A stretch of 56,767 nucleotides of DNA from Planktothrix sp. FACHB-1365 (lineage in GTDB: Bacteria; Cyanobacteriota; Cyanobacteriia; Cyanobacteriales; Microcoleaceae): positions 1-56,767 of the forward strand of contig NZ_JACJSC010000034.1 of assembly GCF_014697575.1 (NCBI RefSeq), read 5' to 3'. The notes beneath the pieces are model-generated. The model did not search any database, had not been told where the DNA came from, and saw only the letters and a list, made by a program, of their open reading frames with translations. The translations under genes were made by a program, and so were the position numbers. Position 1 is the stretch's first letter; each line of letters starts with the position of its first letter. Below, one piece after another: positions 34,511 to 45,391 of the stretch.

Positions 34511-37500
34511 TTAAACCGTTATTCCTTCTAATTCTTGTTCGGTTAAATCATACAGTGCTCTTAATTTTTCTAAAGTTTCTGCATCGGTTTCCCAAAATCC
34601 ACGACCCTGCGCTTCTAACATTCGACCGACAATATTACGAAAAGCTTCGGGGTTTGCTTGTCTTAATTGATTAGCCCTTTTTTCATCTAACGCATAGGTT
34701 TTAGCAGCTTGATCATATACCCAATTTTCTTTAAAATTAGTTGTTCCTCCCCAACCCATTAATGCTGTCATTCGTTGAGAAATTTCATAAGCCCCTCCAC
34801 TTCCTTGATTCACCATTGCATCTGCCCATTTAGGGTTTAATAATTTTGTTCGATATTCAATTCTTAATAAATCGTCTAATAGCCGAGGCGTTGTATCTTT
34901 AGAAAAACTTTCAATAAAATTAGCCTTGACTTTTTTACCTTGATGTTGTTCGGCTGCCCGTTTTAATCCTCCTGTATTGGCATAATATTCTTGAATATCT
35001 GTTAATCCATATTCAACAGAATCAATTTCTTGCACAATATTATCCATTGTGTTTAACAATTGAGTCATCACTTCCGGTCGAGCTTGTCCTTTATCTTGGC
35101 GACCATAACTAAAGACATTTCGCCCTTTCCAGGTGTTCGCTAATTCGTCCCCAGATTCCCAATTTCCATCTACAATTTGATCATTTACTAATGAACCAAA
35201 ATCCCCCGATGGATTAGAAAATAAACGGGCTGAGGGGTTTTCTACACCTTGCGATCGCAACTGTAAAGCGTGTTTTTTAATAAAATTTTGATCTTCGGGT
35301 TCTTCTGCGTTTGCAGCCCGCAAAAATAAATCATCTAATAATTCAATAATATTGGCAAAACTATCTCGAAAAATTCCCGATAAATTTGCTAAAACATCAA
35401 TGCGAGGATGATTGATATTTTCTAACGGTTGTAATTCATAACGAACAATTCGTCCAGTTCCTTCTTTAACAGGTTCCGCTCCGACTAATTCTAAGATAAT
35501 TCCTAATGACTCTCCCCGCGTTTTAATCGCATCTAAACCCCATAACATCACCGCCACCGTTTCAGGATAATTCCCCGTTTCTGCTAACTGTTGAGCGATG
35601 ATTTTTTGAGCGATTTCCCGCCCTCTTAAATAGGCCGCAGCAGAAGGCATTCGATAGGGATCTAACGCATGAATATTGCGTCCAGTTGGCAACACTCCCG
35701 GCCCATCTCGCAGTAAATCCCCACCGGGGGCGGGAGGAATATATTCTCCATTTAATCCTCGTAATAAATTCGTTAATTCATCGGAAGTTTGCAGCAATAA
35801 ACCGCGAATTTGAGTTTCTGTTTCTGGGGTTAACTCATTCATTGATTCAGTGGAATAAGCATTCAGATAAGTTGTTAATTCCTCTTCTGTTGGGTTTTCT
35901 CCAAAGGTATGTAATCCAGAGGAAAATAATCGCTGTTCAAGCACTTGCAAATAATCATAAATTTTGATAAAATAATTGTAGAGAACTTCCACACTAAATA
36001 ATCGAGCATTTTCTAAATTAAAAGCAATTCCTAATTTTTTTCCTTCCTCAAAGGGACAATCTACCTCTAAACCCATATCCACAATTTGCTGACTAATTAC
36101 CTCTTGAAGGGTCGAGTTTTTCTGGGGCTCTTCTCGATATTCTGCAATTAATTCCCGTAAAGATACCAATTGTTTATAGAGTCCGGCGCGACCATAAGGC
36201 GGAACATTATAGGAAATTAACACCCCATAACCTCGACGTTTTGCTAAAATAGATTCTGAGGGATTATTGGCAGCATACAGATATAAATTGGGCAGATTTC
36301 CCAGTAAAATATCTGACCAAGAATAGCCCGTATTTCCTAACGGTGAACCGGGCAACCATTCAACAGTTCCGTGCATTCCAAAATGAACAATAGCATCGGC
36401 TTGAAAGTCTTTTTGTAACCATTGATAAAAGGCTGTATATTGGGGATGGGGGGTTAAATCTCGTTCAAACATTAACCGCATCGGATCACCCGATAACCCT
36501 AAAGGCGGTTGAACTCCAATCCAAATATTACCCAGTTGAATACCGCCAATATGATAATCTTCTCCCCAGGTTTTTATCCCAGTTTCTGTTAAGGATTTCC
36601 ATTGTTTCTCAACACGGCTTCGTTGTAAATAGCCTAACCATTTTTCTAATTTTTCTACATTAACTTGATTAGAAATAACCGAACCCTCAGCCAACACAAA
36701 GTTCTGTTTTACTTCTAAGGTTTCATCCGCTATTTTAACCTTCTGAATTAAACTTTCACCCGTTTCCGGCAACTCTCCAACACTATATCCTTGTTGTTTT
36801 AAAGCCTTCAAAACCTTGATTAAGCTCTGGGGTACATTCAATAACGCTGCGGTTCCGGTTGCGCCATATCCGGGGGGAAATCCATATAAAATAATAGCAA
36901 CTTTGCGGTTTTCAGGCGGTTTTTGTCTGAGTTTTATCCAACTTTTCACCCGTCCGGTTAACCGTTTTACTCGTTCAGGAATTAAATAAATTTCTTCTCC
37001 AACTAACCCCCCTAAAGGAACTGTATCAATAGCACCATCGAGTTCCGGTAAAGCATATAAAACAACGCTTTGTAACCCCCCTATTCCTTGACGAGTCCAA
37101 GATAATAAATCTTGAATTAATAGGGGTGCTGCAATAAAATAAGGAACGTTTTTGACGGTTAAAATCCCTTTAGCAATTTCTACCTGTCGTCCGGCTTCCA
37201 TCGAACCTGCTGGCCCTCCAACTAAGGGAAACCCAATGGTTGAAACAATAGCATCAACCTTTACAGCATCTTTAGATAAGGATAAGGTTTCAATATTTCC
37301 CTGTTCTCGCTTATTTAATTCATCCGTTGTTGTCATCCAATCTCTAACCGCAACATGACCTTCAACGCCATTAATAAAAATCGGCAAGGGGGTTAAATTA
37401 TCCTGTTGAAAATAGCGAATTAATTTAGGAATATAATTTTGTTGAGTAATAACGTGCTTCCGATATAACAGAAGACCCACAACAGGATTATTAACTGCGT

Positions 37501-38182
37501 CTGGATATTGGTGGTGATACCATTCTAAATAAGCTTTAGGCGATTCAAAATAACCGTTATAATCGGGATGTAATAATCCCATATTAGGCGTTTCTATGGG
37601 CGGAGGAATTTCTCCAACGGTTAACCCTAAATAATTGGTGGCAATTGTCCAAAACATAGCGGCAACATTTTCCGTTCCCCCTGCATTCCAATAGCCATAT
37701 ATAATTAACCAGTTGCGGAGATCTTGAACTTTCTTAACCGGAATAAATTTTAATAATTTCGGCCCTGTTTTCAGAAAGCTAATATAACCCGCAAGTTTAT
37801 CTTCTTCTTTCCCACTGGAAAATTTACTCAGAATAAATTGTACAGGTTTGGGCATTCCTTTGGGTTTATCCCCAATTTTAAACGCCCCAATTTGAGTTAA
37901 ACTCATTAATTCTAAAGCAGATTCAAATACTAACCGAATGGGAATCTTTTGGACTCGTTCTCGTAACCATAAAACTTGATCATAATCAAATAATAAACTT
38001 GCAAAAAAAACATCAGCAGTTTCTAACGCTGCTGCGACGGTATCCGGTTCAGTAGAAATAGCGCGATCGCTAAAGACAAAAATCTCTAACTCAGGACAGC
38101 GAACACTGGCTAATTGTGCAGCATTTCGATATAAATCAGCATTAAAAGATTCAAACCCTGCAATTAAAACAATTCGTTTCAT
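34511..38182 (-). CDS. CobN/ChlH-type chelatase large subunit
   Basis: A 1223-residue protein with the N-terminal DUF3479-type domain (MKRIVLIAGFESFNADLYRN) and the long CobN/Mg-chelatase H domain: IIYGYWNAGGTENVAAMF, VSTIGFPLVGGPAGSMEAG, AILYGFPPGYGATGTAALLN, HFGMHGTVEWLPGSPLG and GRNIHALDPYRMPS. It inserts a metal into a tetrapyrrole with ATP from separate subunits. Cyanobacteria carry ChlH (about 1330 residues) and a shorter paralogue usually labelled CobN (about 1230). The length here fits the latter, and cobS lies 2 kb away. Sequence by eye cannot settle cobalt against magnesium. Confidence 0.85.
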   Translation of the reverse strand: MKRIVLIAGFESFNADLYRNAAQLASVRCPELEIFVFSDRAISTEPDTVAAALETADVFFASLLFDYDQVLWLRERVQKIPIRLVFESALELMSLTQIGAFKIGDKPKGMPKPVQFILSKFSSGKEEDKLAGYISFLKTGPKLLKFIPVKKVQDLRNWLIIYGYWNAGGTENVAAMFWTIATNYLGLTVGEIPPPIETPNMGLLHPDYNGYFESPKAYLEWYHHQYPDAVNNPVVGLLLYRKHVITQQNYIPKLIRYFQQDNLTPLPIFINGVEGHVAVRDWMTTTDELNKREQGNIETLSLSKDAVKVDAIVSTIGFPLVGGPAGSMEAGRQVEIAKGILTVKNVPYFIAAPLLIQDLLSWTRQGIGGLQSVVLYALPELDGAIDTVPLGGLVGEEIYLIPERVKRLTGRVKSWIKLRQKPPENRKVAIILYGFPPGYGATGTAALLNVPQSLIKVLKALKQQGYSVGELPETGESLIQKVKIADETLEVKQNFVLAEGSVISNQVNVEKLEKWLGYLQRSRVEKQWKSLTETGIKTWGEDYHIGGIQLGNIWIGVQPPLGLSGDPMRLMFERDLTPHPQYTAFYQWLQKDFQADAIVHFGMHGTVEWLPGSPLGNTGYSWSDILLGNLPNLYLYAANNPSESILAKRRGYGVLISYNVPPYGRAGLYKQLVSLRELIAEYREEPQKNSTLQEVISQQIVDMGLEVDCPFEEGKKLGIAFNLENARLFSVEVLYNYFIKIYDYLQVLEQRLFSSGLHTFGENPTEEELTTYLNAYSTESMNELTPETETQIRGLLLQTSDELTNLLRGLNGEYIPPAPGGDLLRDGPGVLPTGRNIHALDPYRMPSAAAYLRGREIAQKIIAQQLAETGNYPETVAVMLWGLDAIKTRGESLGIILELVGAEPVKEGTGRIVRYELQPLENINHPRIDVLANLSGIFRDSFANIIELLDDLFLRAANAEEPEDQNFIKKHALQLRSQGVENPSARLFSNPSGDFGSLVNDQIVDGNWESGDELANTWKGRNVFSYGRQDKGQARPEVMTQLLNTMDNIVQEIDSVEYGLTDIQEYYANTGGLKRAAEQHQGKKVKANFIESFSKDTTPRLLDDLLRIEYRTKLLNPKWADAMVNQGSGGAYEISQRMTALMGWGGTTNFKENWVYDQAAKTYALDEKRANQLRQANPEAFRNIVGRMLEAQGRGFWETDAETLEKLRALYDLTEQELEGITV

Positions 38183-38251
38183 AAAATCAGTTTTTAAAAT
38201 ATACGGTTTAATCTATGATAGATAATTATAGCAAGTCTAAATTTGAAGGAA

Positions 38252-38872
38252 ATGATAGAAGATGATTCTCCAACTCCGATTTTAATCGCAGGAGTGGATG
38301 AAGTTGGACGAGGTGCTTTATTTGGCCCTGTGGTAGCAGCAGCCGTGATTTTATCTGAAAATAGTATGACCCAATTAACCCGTGCTGGGGTGAAAGATAG
38401 TAAGAAATTAACCCCTGGGGTGCGATCGCGGTTAGCCCTGGAAATCAAAGCGATCGCCATTGATTGTAAAATTGGTTGGGCTTCTGTGCGAGAAATTGAT
38501 CGCTTCAATATTTTACAAGCGACATTATTAGCCATGAAACGCGCTATTTTTAAGTTAAATCCCCAACCCGAACTTTGTTTAATTGATGGGAATCAAAAAA
38601 TTCCTCAATTATTCATTCCCCAACAAACCATCATCAAAGGTGATAGTACATCTTTGGTAATTGCAGCCGCCAGTATTGTCGCCAAAGTTTGGCGAGATGA
38701 ATTAATTACTCGTTTAGCGGAAAAATATCCTCAATATGATTTAAAACAAAATAAAGGTTACGGAACTGCAAAACACCGTCAAGCCATTCAACAGTATGGT
38801 GTAACTTCTCAACATCGTCAATCTTTTAGTTGTTGTCAATTATCCTTACCTTTAGAGTACAATGAAAGATAG
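38252..38872 (+). CDS. rnhB: Ribonuclease HII
   Basis: Removes RNA from RNA-DNA hybrids and misinserted ribonucleotides. The active-site order is AGVDEVGRGALFGPVVAAAV (Asp and Glu), KDSKKL, LIDGN and the distal Asp in VAKVWRDELI, then NKGYGTAKHRQAI. The start is taken at ATG 38252; an in-frame TTG at 38243 would place GAAGGA inside the gene. Length of about 206 residues is normal. It is divergent from the chelatase gene, sharing a short promoter region. Confidence 0.93.
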   Translation: MIEDDSPTPILIAGVDEVGRGALFGPVVAAAVILSENSMTQLTRAGVKDSKKLTPGVRSRLALEIKAIAIDCKIGWASVREIDRFNILQATLLAMKRAIFKLNPQPELCLIDGNQKIPQLFIPQQTIIKGDSTSLVIAAASIVAKVWRDELITRLAEKYPQYDLKQNKGYGTAKHRQAIQQYGVTSQHRQSFSCCQLSLPLEYNER

Positions 38873-38923
38873 AAAAGATTCAACGATGCTGTACCCAACT
38901 TTGAACTAGGAGGATTACTCTTT

Positions 38924-40144
38924 GTGGAACCGACTTACGAAACCTTAAAACAACAACTGACTGCATTATCTCAACGCTATCCTAATTTAGGGAGTCGTCT
39001 TACCGAAGCTGCACAACACCTCAAAACCGCAGGAACTCCCCCAGCAAAAAGCTTAGTGGATGAAGTAATTGCTTACTCTAAAGACTTTAGCGAAATTCAA
39101 CAAAAATTCGTCGCCCAAGGACAACAAGGTGCTGCTCAAGCAACCTCTGTAAAACAGTTACAGAATTTATTACAAACCTTAACCGCCACCCCTGGACATC
39201 AGAAGACTCACCAACAAGCGTTGCAAATTTTAGAGCAAGTTCTCTCTCTGACTCACAGCGAACAAAAGGATTTTCCCCCCTTACAAACCGCTCAAAATCA
39301 AGCCAGAGAATTCCAACAATCTATTACTCAACAAACCAACCAACTGCATTCTGTCGCCGAAGCCTTAGCGGCTGGAAATCATCCGTTAGTGGCTTTAGTA
39401 AATCTAGTCGAAAAACAAGATCAATTAGATGATAATCAATGGGCAATTTTAGAAGAACAAATTACTAAAGCCTTTGGTAAGTCTCTGGGTGTGGCAATTT
39501 CCAGAAGAAAAATTAATTTCACCGTTCAACCTCCCGCCCCAGTTGCAACCGTTCCTAAACCACAAATTCCTGATATTGTGATCTTGGACGAGCCCCAAGG
39601 ATCGGCTAGTCCAGAATTAATTATTGTTCCCAGTATTGATGTTACCAAATTACCTCCAACTATTGATGGGAAAAATATTGTTTTTGGCAATGCACCCCTT
39701 GTATCTAAACCCCAAGAAAAGGCAACCCTTTCTAATATTAATTTAAAAATTTTAGTCCATTTACAAGGTTTAGGCGATCGCACCTTTACCGCCAGAGAAT
39801 ACGCCGGAACACGAGGTCAAGGACGGCGTTTAGAAGCTCTGCAAATTAACATTGATCCCCCCATTGCGGGTTTAAGTCTGCGCTATATGGCTCATATTGC
39901 CAACGTTGGGGATACCCCCTGGATTTCCGAAGGACAATTAGTAGGAGAACGGGGAAAAAACCGACAAATTGAGGGATTTATGATTGAACTCACCGGCCCC
40001 CAAGCTGCAAACTACACGGTTTTCTATACAGCCCACATCCAAAATAAAGGCGATGTTCCCGTCTGCACCAACGGCCAATACTGCGGCACAAAAGGTCAAG
40101 GTCTACGGGTAGAAGGACTTAAAGTTTGGATCGAAGCGAAGTAA
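38924..40144 (+). CDS. Helical protein with C-terminal ChW-like repeats
   Basis: A 406-residue protein starting with GTG at 38924 after CTAGGAGGA. The first 200 residues are helical and Gln/Leu-rich (YETLKQQLTALSQRY, VKQLQNLLQTLTATPG). The C-terminal 140 residues hold three related units: KILVHLQGLGDRTFTAREYA-GTRGQGRRLEALQI, RYMAHIANVGDTPW-GERGKNRQIEGFMI and FYTAHIQNKGDVPV-GTKGQGLRVEGLKVWI. This is the ChW (clostridial hydrophobic, conserved W) repeat pattern, known from clostridial surface proteins. No signal peptide is visible, so the location is uncertain. It is likely co-transcribed with rnhB. Confidence 0.75.
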   Translation: MEPTYETLKQQLTALSQRYPNLGSRLTEAAQHLKTAGTPPAKSLVDEVIAYSKDFSEIQQKFVAQGQQGAAQATSVKQLQNLLQTLTATPGHQKTHQQALQILEQVLSLTHSEQKDFPPLQTAQNQAREFQQSITQQTNQLHSVAEALAAGNHPLVALVNLVEKQDQLDDNQWAILEEQITKAFGKSLGVAISRRKINFTVQPPAPVATVPKPQIPDIVILDEPQGSASPELIIVPSIDVTKLPPTIDGKNIVFGNAPLVSKPQEKATLSNINLKILVHLQGLGDRTFTAREYAGTRGQGRRLEALQINIDPPIAGLSLRYMAHIANVGDTPWISEGQLVGERGKNRQIEGFMIELTGPQAANYTVFYTAHIQNKGDVPVCTNGQYCGTKGQGLRVEGLKVWIEAK

Positions 40145-40146
40145 TA

Positions 40147-40274
40147 ATCAGTTATCAGTTATCAGTTAACAGTTATCAGTGTAAGAGTTAAGGGTTAAAA
40201 TTTCAGCCGTAATAAGTTGTAAACGTTAACAACTGCCCACTTCTTGACTGATAACTGATAACTGATAACTGATG
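40147..40274 (+). repeat. Inverted arrays of the ATCAGTT/ACTGATA heptamer
   Basis: Four to five tandem heptamers GTTATCA (40147-40180) face four units of the complementary form ACTGATA (40247-40274) across about 66 bases. Together they can form a long hairpin between the convergent ChW-like gene and cobS, possibly acting as a two-way terminator. Confidence 0.85.
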
Positions 40275-40275
40275 A

Positions 40276-41073
40276 CTATCCTTGTAAGGCAACCACCCAA
40301 ACTAAAAGCAAGGCTTCTGTCCATTCAACAACGGCCCCATAAGTATCTCCGGTGTGTCCTCCCAGACGAGCATTAAACCAAGCCCCGCTTAAAATGGCGA
40401 TCGCACTTCCCCCTAAAGCTAGACCTACAGCCACTAACCAATGCTGAGGATGGAGAAGCACAATAATCCCACTTAAGCCGATTAACAATAGTGCACCGGG
40501 AACTAAATCCCAGGAGGAATAGGGAGTATCCTTGTGAAAGGCTCCTTTTCCGGTGGCTTTCAAATAAGGATAACGAGCGATCGCCACTAACTGTCCCCAA
40601 CGTCCCCATCCAGCCACCGCCATTAAAATTAAGCCTCGATCCGCACTCAAATCTTGTAAAGCAGAAACCTTTAATAATATAATTGCGATCGCGGCCATCA
40701 CCCCAAAAGCCCCCGTCACACTATCGGTCATCACCTCTAAGCGTCGATTCGGATCGCCCACGGCTAAACCATCAGCCGTATCCATTGCTCCATCTAAATG
40801 TAATCCTCCGGTGATCCCAATTCCGGCTAGAATGACTAAGACACAACGGGTAAATACCGGACAACCGAGTAGGAATAATCCCCCATCAATTAAGCTTAAA
40901 ATTCCGCCGATTAATATCCCAATCACTGGGGCAAAACGGGCAATTCCTCGAAACTCCAACGACCAAGATAGGGGGATAGGGAAACAGGTATAAAAGGCAA
41001 TTGCCGCCGCTAACGCTGCACCCTGTCGCTGGAAAAATTCAGAAAGTGATCGAATCAGCTTATTATCTGACAT
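40276..41073 (-). CDS. cobS: Adenosylcobinamide-GDP ribazoletransferase (cobalamin synthase)
   Basis: An integral membrane enzyme of 265 residues joining adenosylcobinamide-GDP and alpha-ribazole in the last steps of B12 assembly. Signatures are [16 protein letters not shown] (the FxTRxP-type block), [15 protein letters not shown] with the metal-binding Asp residues, [20 protein letters not shown] and GRWGQ. It has about six membrane helices. Here the usual FxTRxPxP block reads FYTCFPIP. The gene may link to the CobN-like gene upstream. Confidence 0.93.
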   Translation of the reverse strand: MSDNKLIRSLSEFFQRQGAALAAAIAFYTCFPIPLSWSLEFRGIARFAPVIGILIGGILSLIDGGLFLLGCPVFTRCVLVILAGIGITGGLHLDGAMDTADGLAVGDPNRRLEVMTDSVTGAFGVMAAIAIILLKVSALQDLSADRGLILMAVAGWGRWGQLVAIARYPYLKATGKGAFHKDTPYSSWDLVPGALLLIGLSGIIVLLHPQHWLVAVGLALGGSAIAILSGAWFNARLGGHTGDTYGAVVEWTEALLLVWVVALQG

Positions 41074-41660
41074 AGCAAAAAATTAAATTTGCGTAGATCT
41101 ATAAATATTTTCTAGGTTATGCCAGAATTGAAATAACAACTTATGTTTTGCCTGAGTCAAGTCAAAACATCATATCGGAGTTTACCAACTCCAGGGTTGT
41201 TCAATGACACATCTGCTCGAAAACGAATCCATCCTTTTTAATTCCTTCCGATTATTTCAGATAAGAGAAGGAATAGGTGAGTTACAAACCCGGTTTGTCC
41301 GATTGGACAGTTGTAGTTTTGCTACAATGACAACATCTACCATATCAGTGAAAAGCATGGTTCTAATGATGGGTAGGAATAGCTTGAGCCTTGTTAAAGA
41401 ATTTTATTAAAATTCTGACTTCAGCCTTGCATTTTCCTCAATAATTGTTAGAGTAAAACCATAAGATCAATGGCGGAGGAATAAAACAATTAAGGTTCGT
41501 AATTGGGAAGCCGTATTGGAATTAACGACCAGTACAGCCAGACACCTTTGTTCGTAATTCCTCTACACCTAGGGATGGGATAACTTGACAACTACAGATT
41601 TCATTCAACAGAATCATTGCCATTCTGTCATTCACAGATTACATCTGAGGCTTTTGCTCC
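41074..41660. other. Long intergenic region between cobS and the 41661 gene
   Basis: No gene is supported. A short open frame at 41204-41410 lacks a ribosome site and protein-like composition. I saw no cobalamin riboswitch box near cobS. Promoters for both flanking genes must lie here. Confidence 0.5.
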
Positions 41661-42113
41661 ATGAGTTACGACCAACTAAACTACAGGGTGTCTGCTCCGT
41701 GCATTATCGATACGGGTATCGTTCTCAATAAGCGGGATATGCAAAAACTGCTTGTTGATTTAGGTCGTGTCCGTTATTTGCATATTCAAGACGGACAAAT
41801 ATGCACTGAAGCAGAAGGATACATCCTAGAAGTTTTTGCTAATCCACAACAAGCAACATTAGTTGCGAATCATTCGTTGTATTTGAATGTTTATAGTTTT
41901 GATTACTTAGAACTCAAACAGTCTCCTGACAAGGAAACTTATTTTGATCTGGTTCAAGAAGGAGGGCGTTTATTAAGATTAATTCCTTTAAACAATCCCT
42001 TACAAGAACAATTTAATCGCAATTTTAATGCAGCAGCTTTAGATGCGGTTATGGATCAAGTTTTGTCTTCTAATTGGGATGCTCAAATTGATGAGGATGA
42101 CTGTCCGTTCTAA
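41661..42113 (+). CDS. Conserved hypothetical protein (150 residues)
   Basis: A soluble acidic protein reading SYDQLNYRVSAPCIIDTGIV at the N-terminus, a central GYILEVFANPQQATLVANHS and YSFDYLELKQSPDKETYFDL, and the acidic tail DAQIDEDDCPF. No membrane segment or known motif. Codon use and start look genuine. It lies 143 bases before tgt in the same direction; whether it is co-transcribed is uncertain. I recall similar proteins only in cyanobacteria, with no known function. Confidence 0.65.
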   Translation: MSYDQLNYRVSAPCIIDTGIVLNKRDMQKLLVDLGRVRYLHIQDGQICTEAEGYILEVFANPQQATLVANHSLYLNVYSFDYLELKQSPDKETYFDLVQEGGRLLRLIPLNNPLQEQFNRNFNAAALDAVMDQVLSSNWDAQIDEDDCPF

Positions 42114-42190
42114 GGGATAAAAGCAAGAAAATCTGAATTCTCAAGGCTGAATCTCAGAATTTTAACTTTGTTGTTTCAACAGAACCTTAG

Positions 42191-43420
<1,230 letters not shown>

Positions 43421-43432
43421 CCCTCCCCCGTA

Positions 43433-43457
43433 GTAAGCCCTTCAGGGCTTTCTTACC
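43433..43457 (+). terminator. Hairpin downstream of tgt
   Basis: AGCCCT and AGGGCT pair around TC with flanking GTAA and TTAC, 17 bases after the tgt stop. A second hairpin, GAGGGCG/CGCCCTC followed by TT, lies at about 43517-43541 and may end transcripts from either side. Confidence 0.5.
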
Positions 43458-43624
43458 CCCTATCAATATTTCAATCCCTACCATTGAAACATTGTCGTTC
43501 TTCAGAATTATGTCGTGAGGGCGGCTACTAATCGCCCTCTTCAACTAGCATTAACCGTTGCAAATGCCTTCTATATTTTCCTGAAGTTGACGGACTTTGG
43601 GGGAAACCCCGCCCCTACAACTGA

Positions 43625-44026
43625 TTACGCCCCTCGGTTGACGGCAGCTTCAACTTGTTTAAATTCTTGTTCCAAACGTTGTTTTAATTTATCGGGGATA
43701 GGACGGTTAGGATAGGAGCTATAATGACCTGCTAAGGCGTTGAGGGCGGTTCGCATGGTGGTAAAGGACGAGAGAGTCGTTACAGAGCTATCCCGACGGT
43801 AACGGGCAATAAATTCGTTAATCACCTCGCGGGCTTCACCTTGGGCTTCTGCCTTATTCGGTGCATCTTCAGGTAACAGGATAGCGGTTCTTAAGCTATC
43901 GACAACAGCTAAAGTATCTTGAGGATAATTGCCTGTTAAGAGTCCAGAGGGACTTCCCCCACATCCGACTAAGGTAATGGCAGCTACAAGAACAAGAGCT
44001 AATAGGCGAGAAATGTATTTTTTCAT
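43625..44026 (-). CDS. psb27: Photosystem II assembly lipoprotein Psb27
   Basis: A 133-residue lumenal lipoprotein that binds CP43 in immature or damaged photosystem II and blocks early assembly of the manganese cluster. The start is MKKYISRLLALVLVAAITLV with lipobox LVGC (Cys about residue 20). The mature part has the hallmarks GLLTGNYPQDTLAVVDSLR, DAPNKAEAQGEAREVINEFI and LNALAGHYSSYPNRPIPDKL. An in-frame ATG 21 bases upstream is less suitable for a signal peptide. Confidence 0.95.
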   Translation of the reverse strand: MKKYISRLLALVLVAAITLVGCGGSPSGLLTGNYPQDTLAVVDSLRTAILLPEDAPNKAEAQGEAREVINEFIARYRRDSSVTTLSSFTTMRTALNALAGHYSSYPNRPIPDKLKQRLEQEFKQVEAAVNRGA

Positions 44027-44181
44027 GATCTTTATTAGAATTGGCATTAAAAATTATAGTCAAAATCCGGGTCTATTCTATCTGAAGGAAGGAATAAACT
44101 GCTAAAATGGGGGATGGGATCAGGGTCAAACGTCCCAATTCTAATACTTAATTTAGCTTTAATAGTTATCTTAAAAATTAA

Positions 44182-45156
44182 TTAAGATTTAGAATTGTTT
44201 AAAAATATTTCAACTTCTGTTAATGTCGGTTGAGCCGCAATTGCACCGGGTTTTGTTGTGGTTAATGCCCCAACTGCACTCGCAAACCGTACCATATCTT
44301 CAGCTATTATAGCATGATTAATCGCATCTAGTCCTAATTTACAGAATTGATCAAGAATTCCGGCTGTAAATCCATCTCCCGCTCCAGTGGTATCTGCTAC
44401 ACTAACAGAAAATGCGGGTAGTCTTCCTGAATTTCCGGCTAAATAATAGGCACAACCTTGTTCTCCGGCGGTGACAAATACGCCTTGAATTTGTAACTGT
44501 TGGGCGATCGCTTTGGGTTCTATAGTATTAAATAATAATTCTGCTTCTTCATTGGTTAATTTCAGGAAATCCGCATTTTGAACAACCTTTAAAATCAGTT
44601 CCATCGCTTCATTCGGGTTTGACCAAAACATCGGTCGCCAATTGATATCAATAAAAACTTTAACTTGATATTTTTTAGCCAACTGAATCGCTTTTAAAAT
44701 CGCTTTTTGACTTTCTGGATACGCTAATTCCAAGGTTCCTAAAACCAGAAATTCGGCGGTTTTAAATAATACTTCTGGAAGGAGTTCAGCTTGTAAATGA
44801 GTATCTGCAAATTCCCTTGTGTCTCTATCCCCAAATCCTGCAAAACTGCGATCGCCGCCTGCATCTCTAACCACATAAACAATCCGAGTCGGTGCGTTAG
44901 AATGGCGTTGAACTCCTGTAATATTAACACCTATTTCCCTTAATAATTCCACTAATTGTTCTCCGGGCGCATCTTCCCCAATACACCCGATAAAAGCTGT
45001 CGAAATCCCCAATTTAACCAATCCACAAGCGGTATTAGCGGGGGCACCTCCAGGGTAATCTGTCCACGATTTAACCTGTTCTAACGGTTGTCCTAATTCA
45101 TTCGATAACCGATCAAACAACATTTCACCAATACAAATAACTTGAGGATTATTCAT
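44182..45156 (-). CDS. PfkB family carbohydrate kinase (fructokinase-like)
   Basis: A 324-residue sugar kinase from ATG 45156 (MNNPQVICIGEMLFDRLSNE). It has the sugar-binding YPGGAPANTACGLVKLG, GCIGEDAPG and the C-terminal signature DTTGAGDGFTAGIL with the catalytic Asp. The GEMLFD start and the overall pattern fit fructokinases that phosphorylate fructose with ATP, but ribokinase-type activity on another sugar cannot be excluded. The longer frame to 45243 has no ribosome site. Confidence 0.9.
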   Translation of the reverse strand: MNNPQVICIGEMLFDRLSNELGQPLEQVKSWTDYPGGAPANTACGLVKLGISTAFIGCIGEDAPGEQLVELLREIGVNITGVQRHSNAPTRIVYVVRDAGGDRSFAGFGDRDTREFADTHLQAELLPEVLFKTAEFLVLGTLELAYPESQKAILKAIQLAKKYQVKVFIDINWRPMFWSNPNEAMELILKVVQNADFLKLTNEEAELLFNTIEPKAIAQQLQIQGVFVTAGEQGCAYYLAGNSGRLPAFSVSVADTTGAGDGFTAGILDQFCKLGLDAINHAIIAEDMVRFASAVGALTTTKPGAIAAQPTLTEVEIFLNNSKS

Positions 45157-45391
45157 GATTTTTAATAAAAATAAACCTTCTCTATTGTAGGCTGCGTAAG
45201 CAATGCACACAAACCAGTTATATATCGTAGAACGTTTAAGCACACTCAGCCAGAGTAAACAGGATGGGATGATTTGACCCTAATGATTCTTGGTTTTGCT
45301 TGAATTGGATATAGGCTGAGGACTGAAAAGAACGGAAATACAAATCTAAAGATATAATTAAACTTTGTTCCGTCATCTGGGGAATCGTTCA

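Noticed and set aside
34511-38182. Assignment as the main magnesium chelatase subunit ChlH
   Set aside because: Length of 1223 is shorter than ChlH (about 1330) and nearer to the CobN-labelled paralogue; kept as CobN/ChlH-type.
40147-40274. CRISPR array
   Set aside because: Repeats are contiguous heptamers without spacers, and there are no cas genes in the window.
41074-41200. Cobalamin riboswitch upstream of cobS
   Set aside because: No B12-box-like conserved sequence was seen.
41204-41410. 68-residue open frame between cobS and the 41661 gene
   Set aside because: No ribosome site, no recognisable composition and no conserved pattern; probably chance.
43421-43624. Possible psbK after tgt, as in some cyanobacteria
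   Set aside because: No frame in this interval gives a PsbK-like membrane peptide; the region holds only hairpins.
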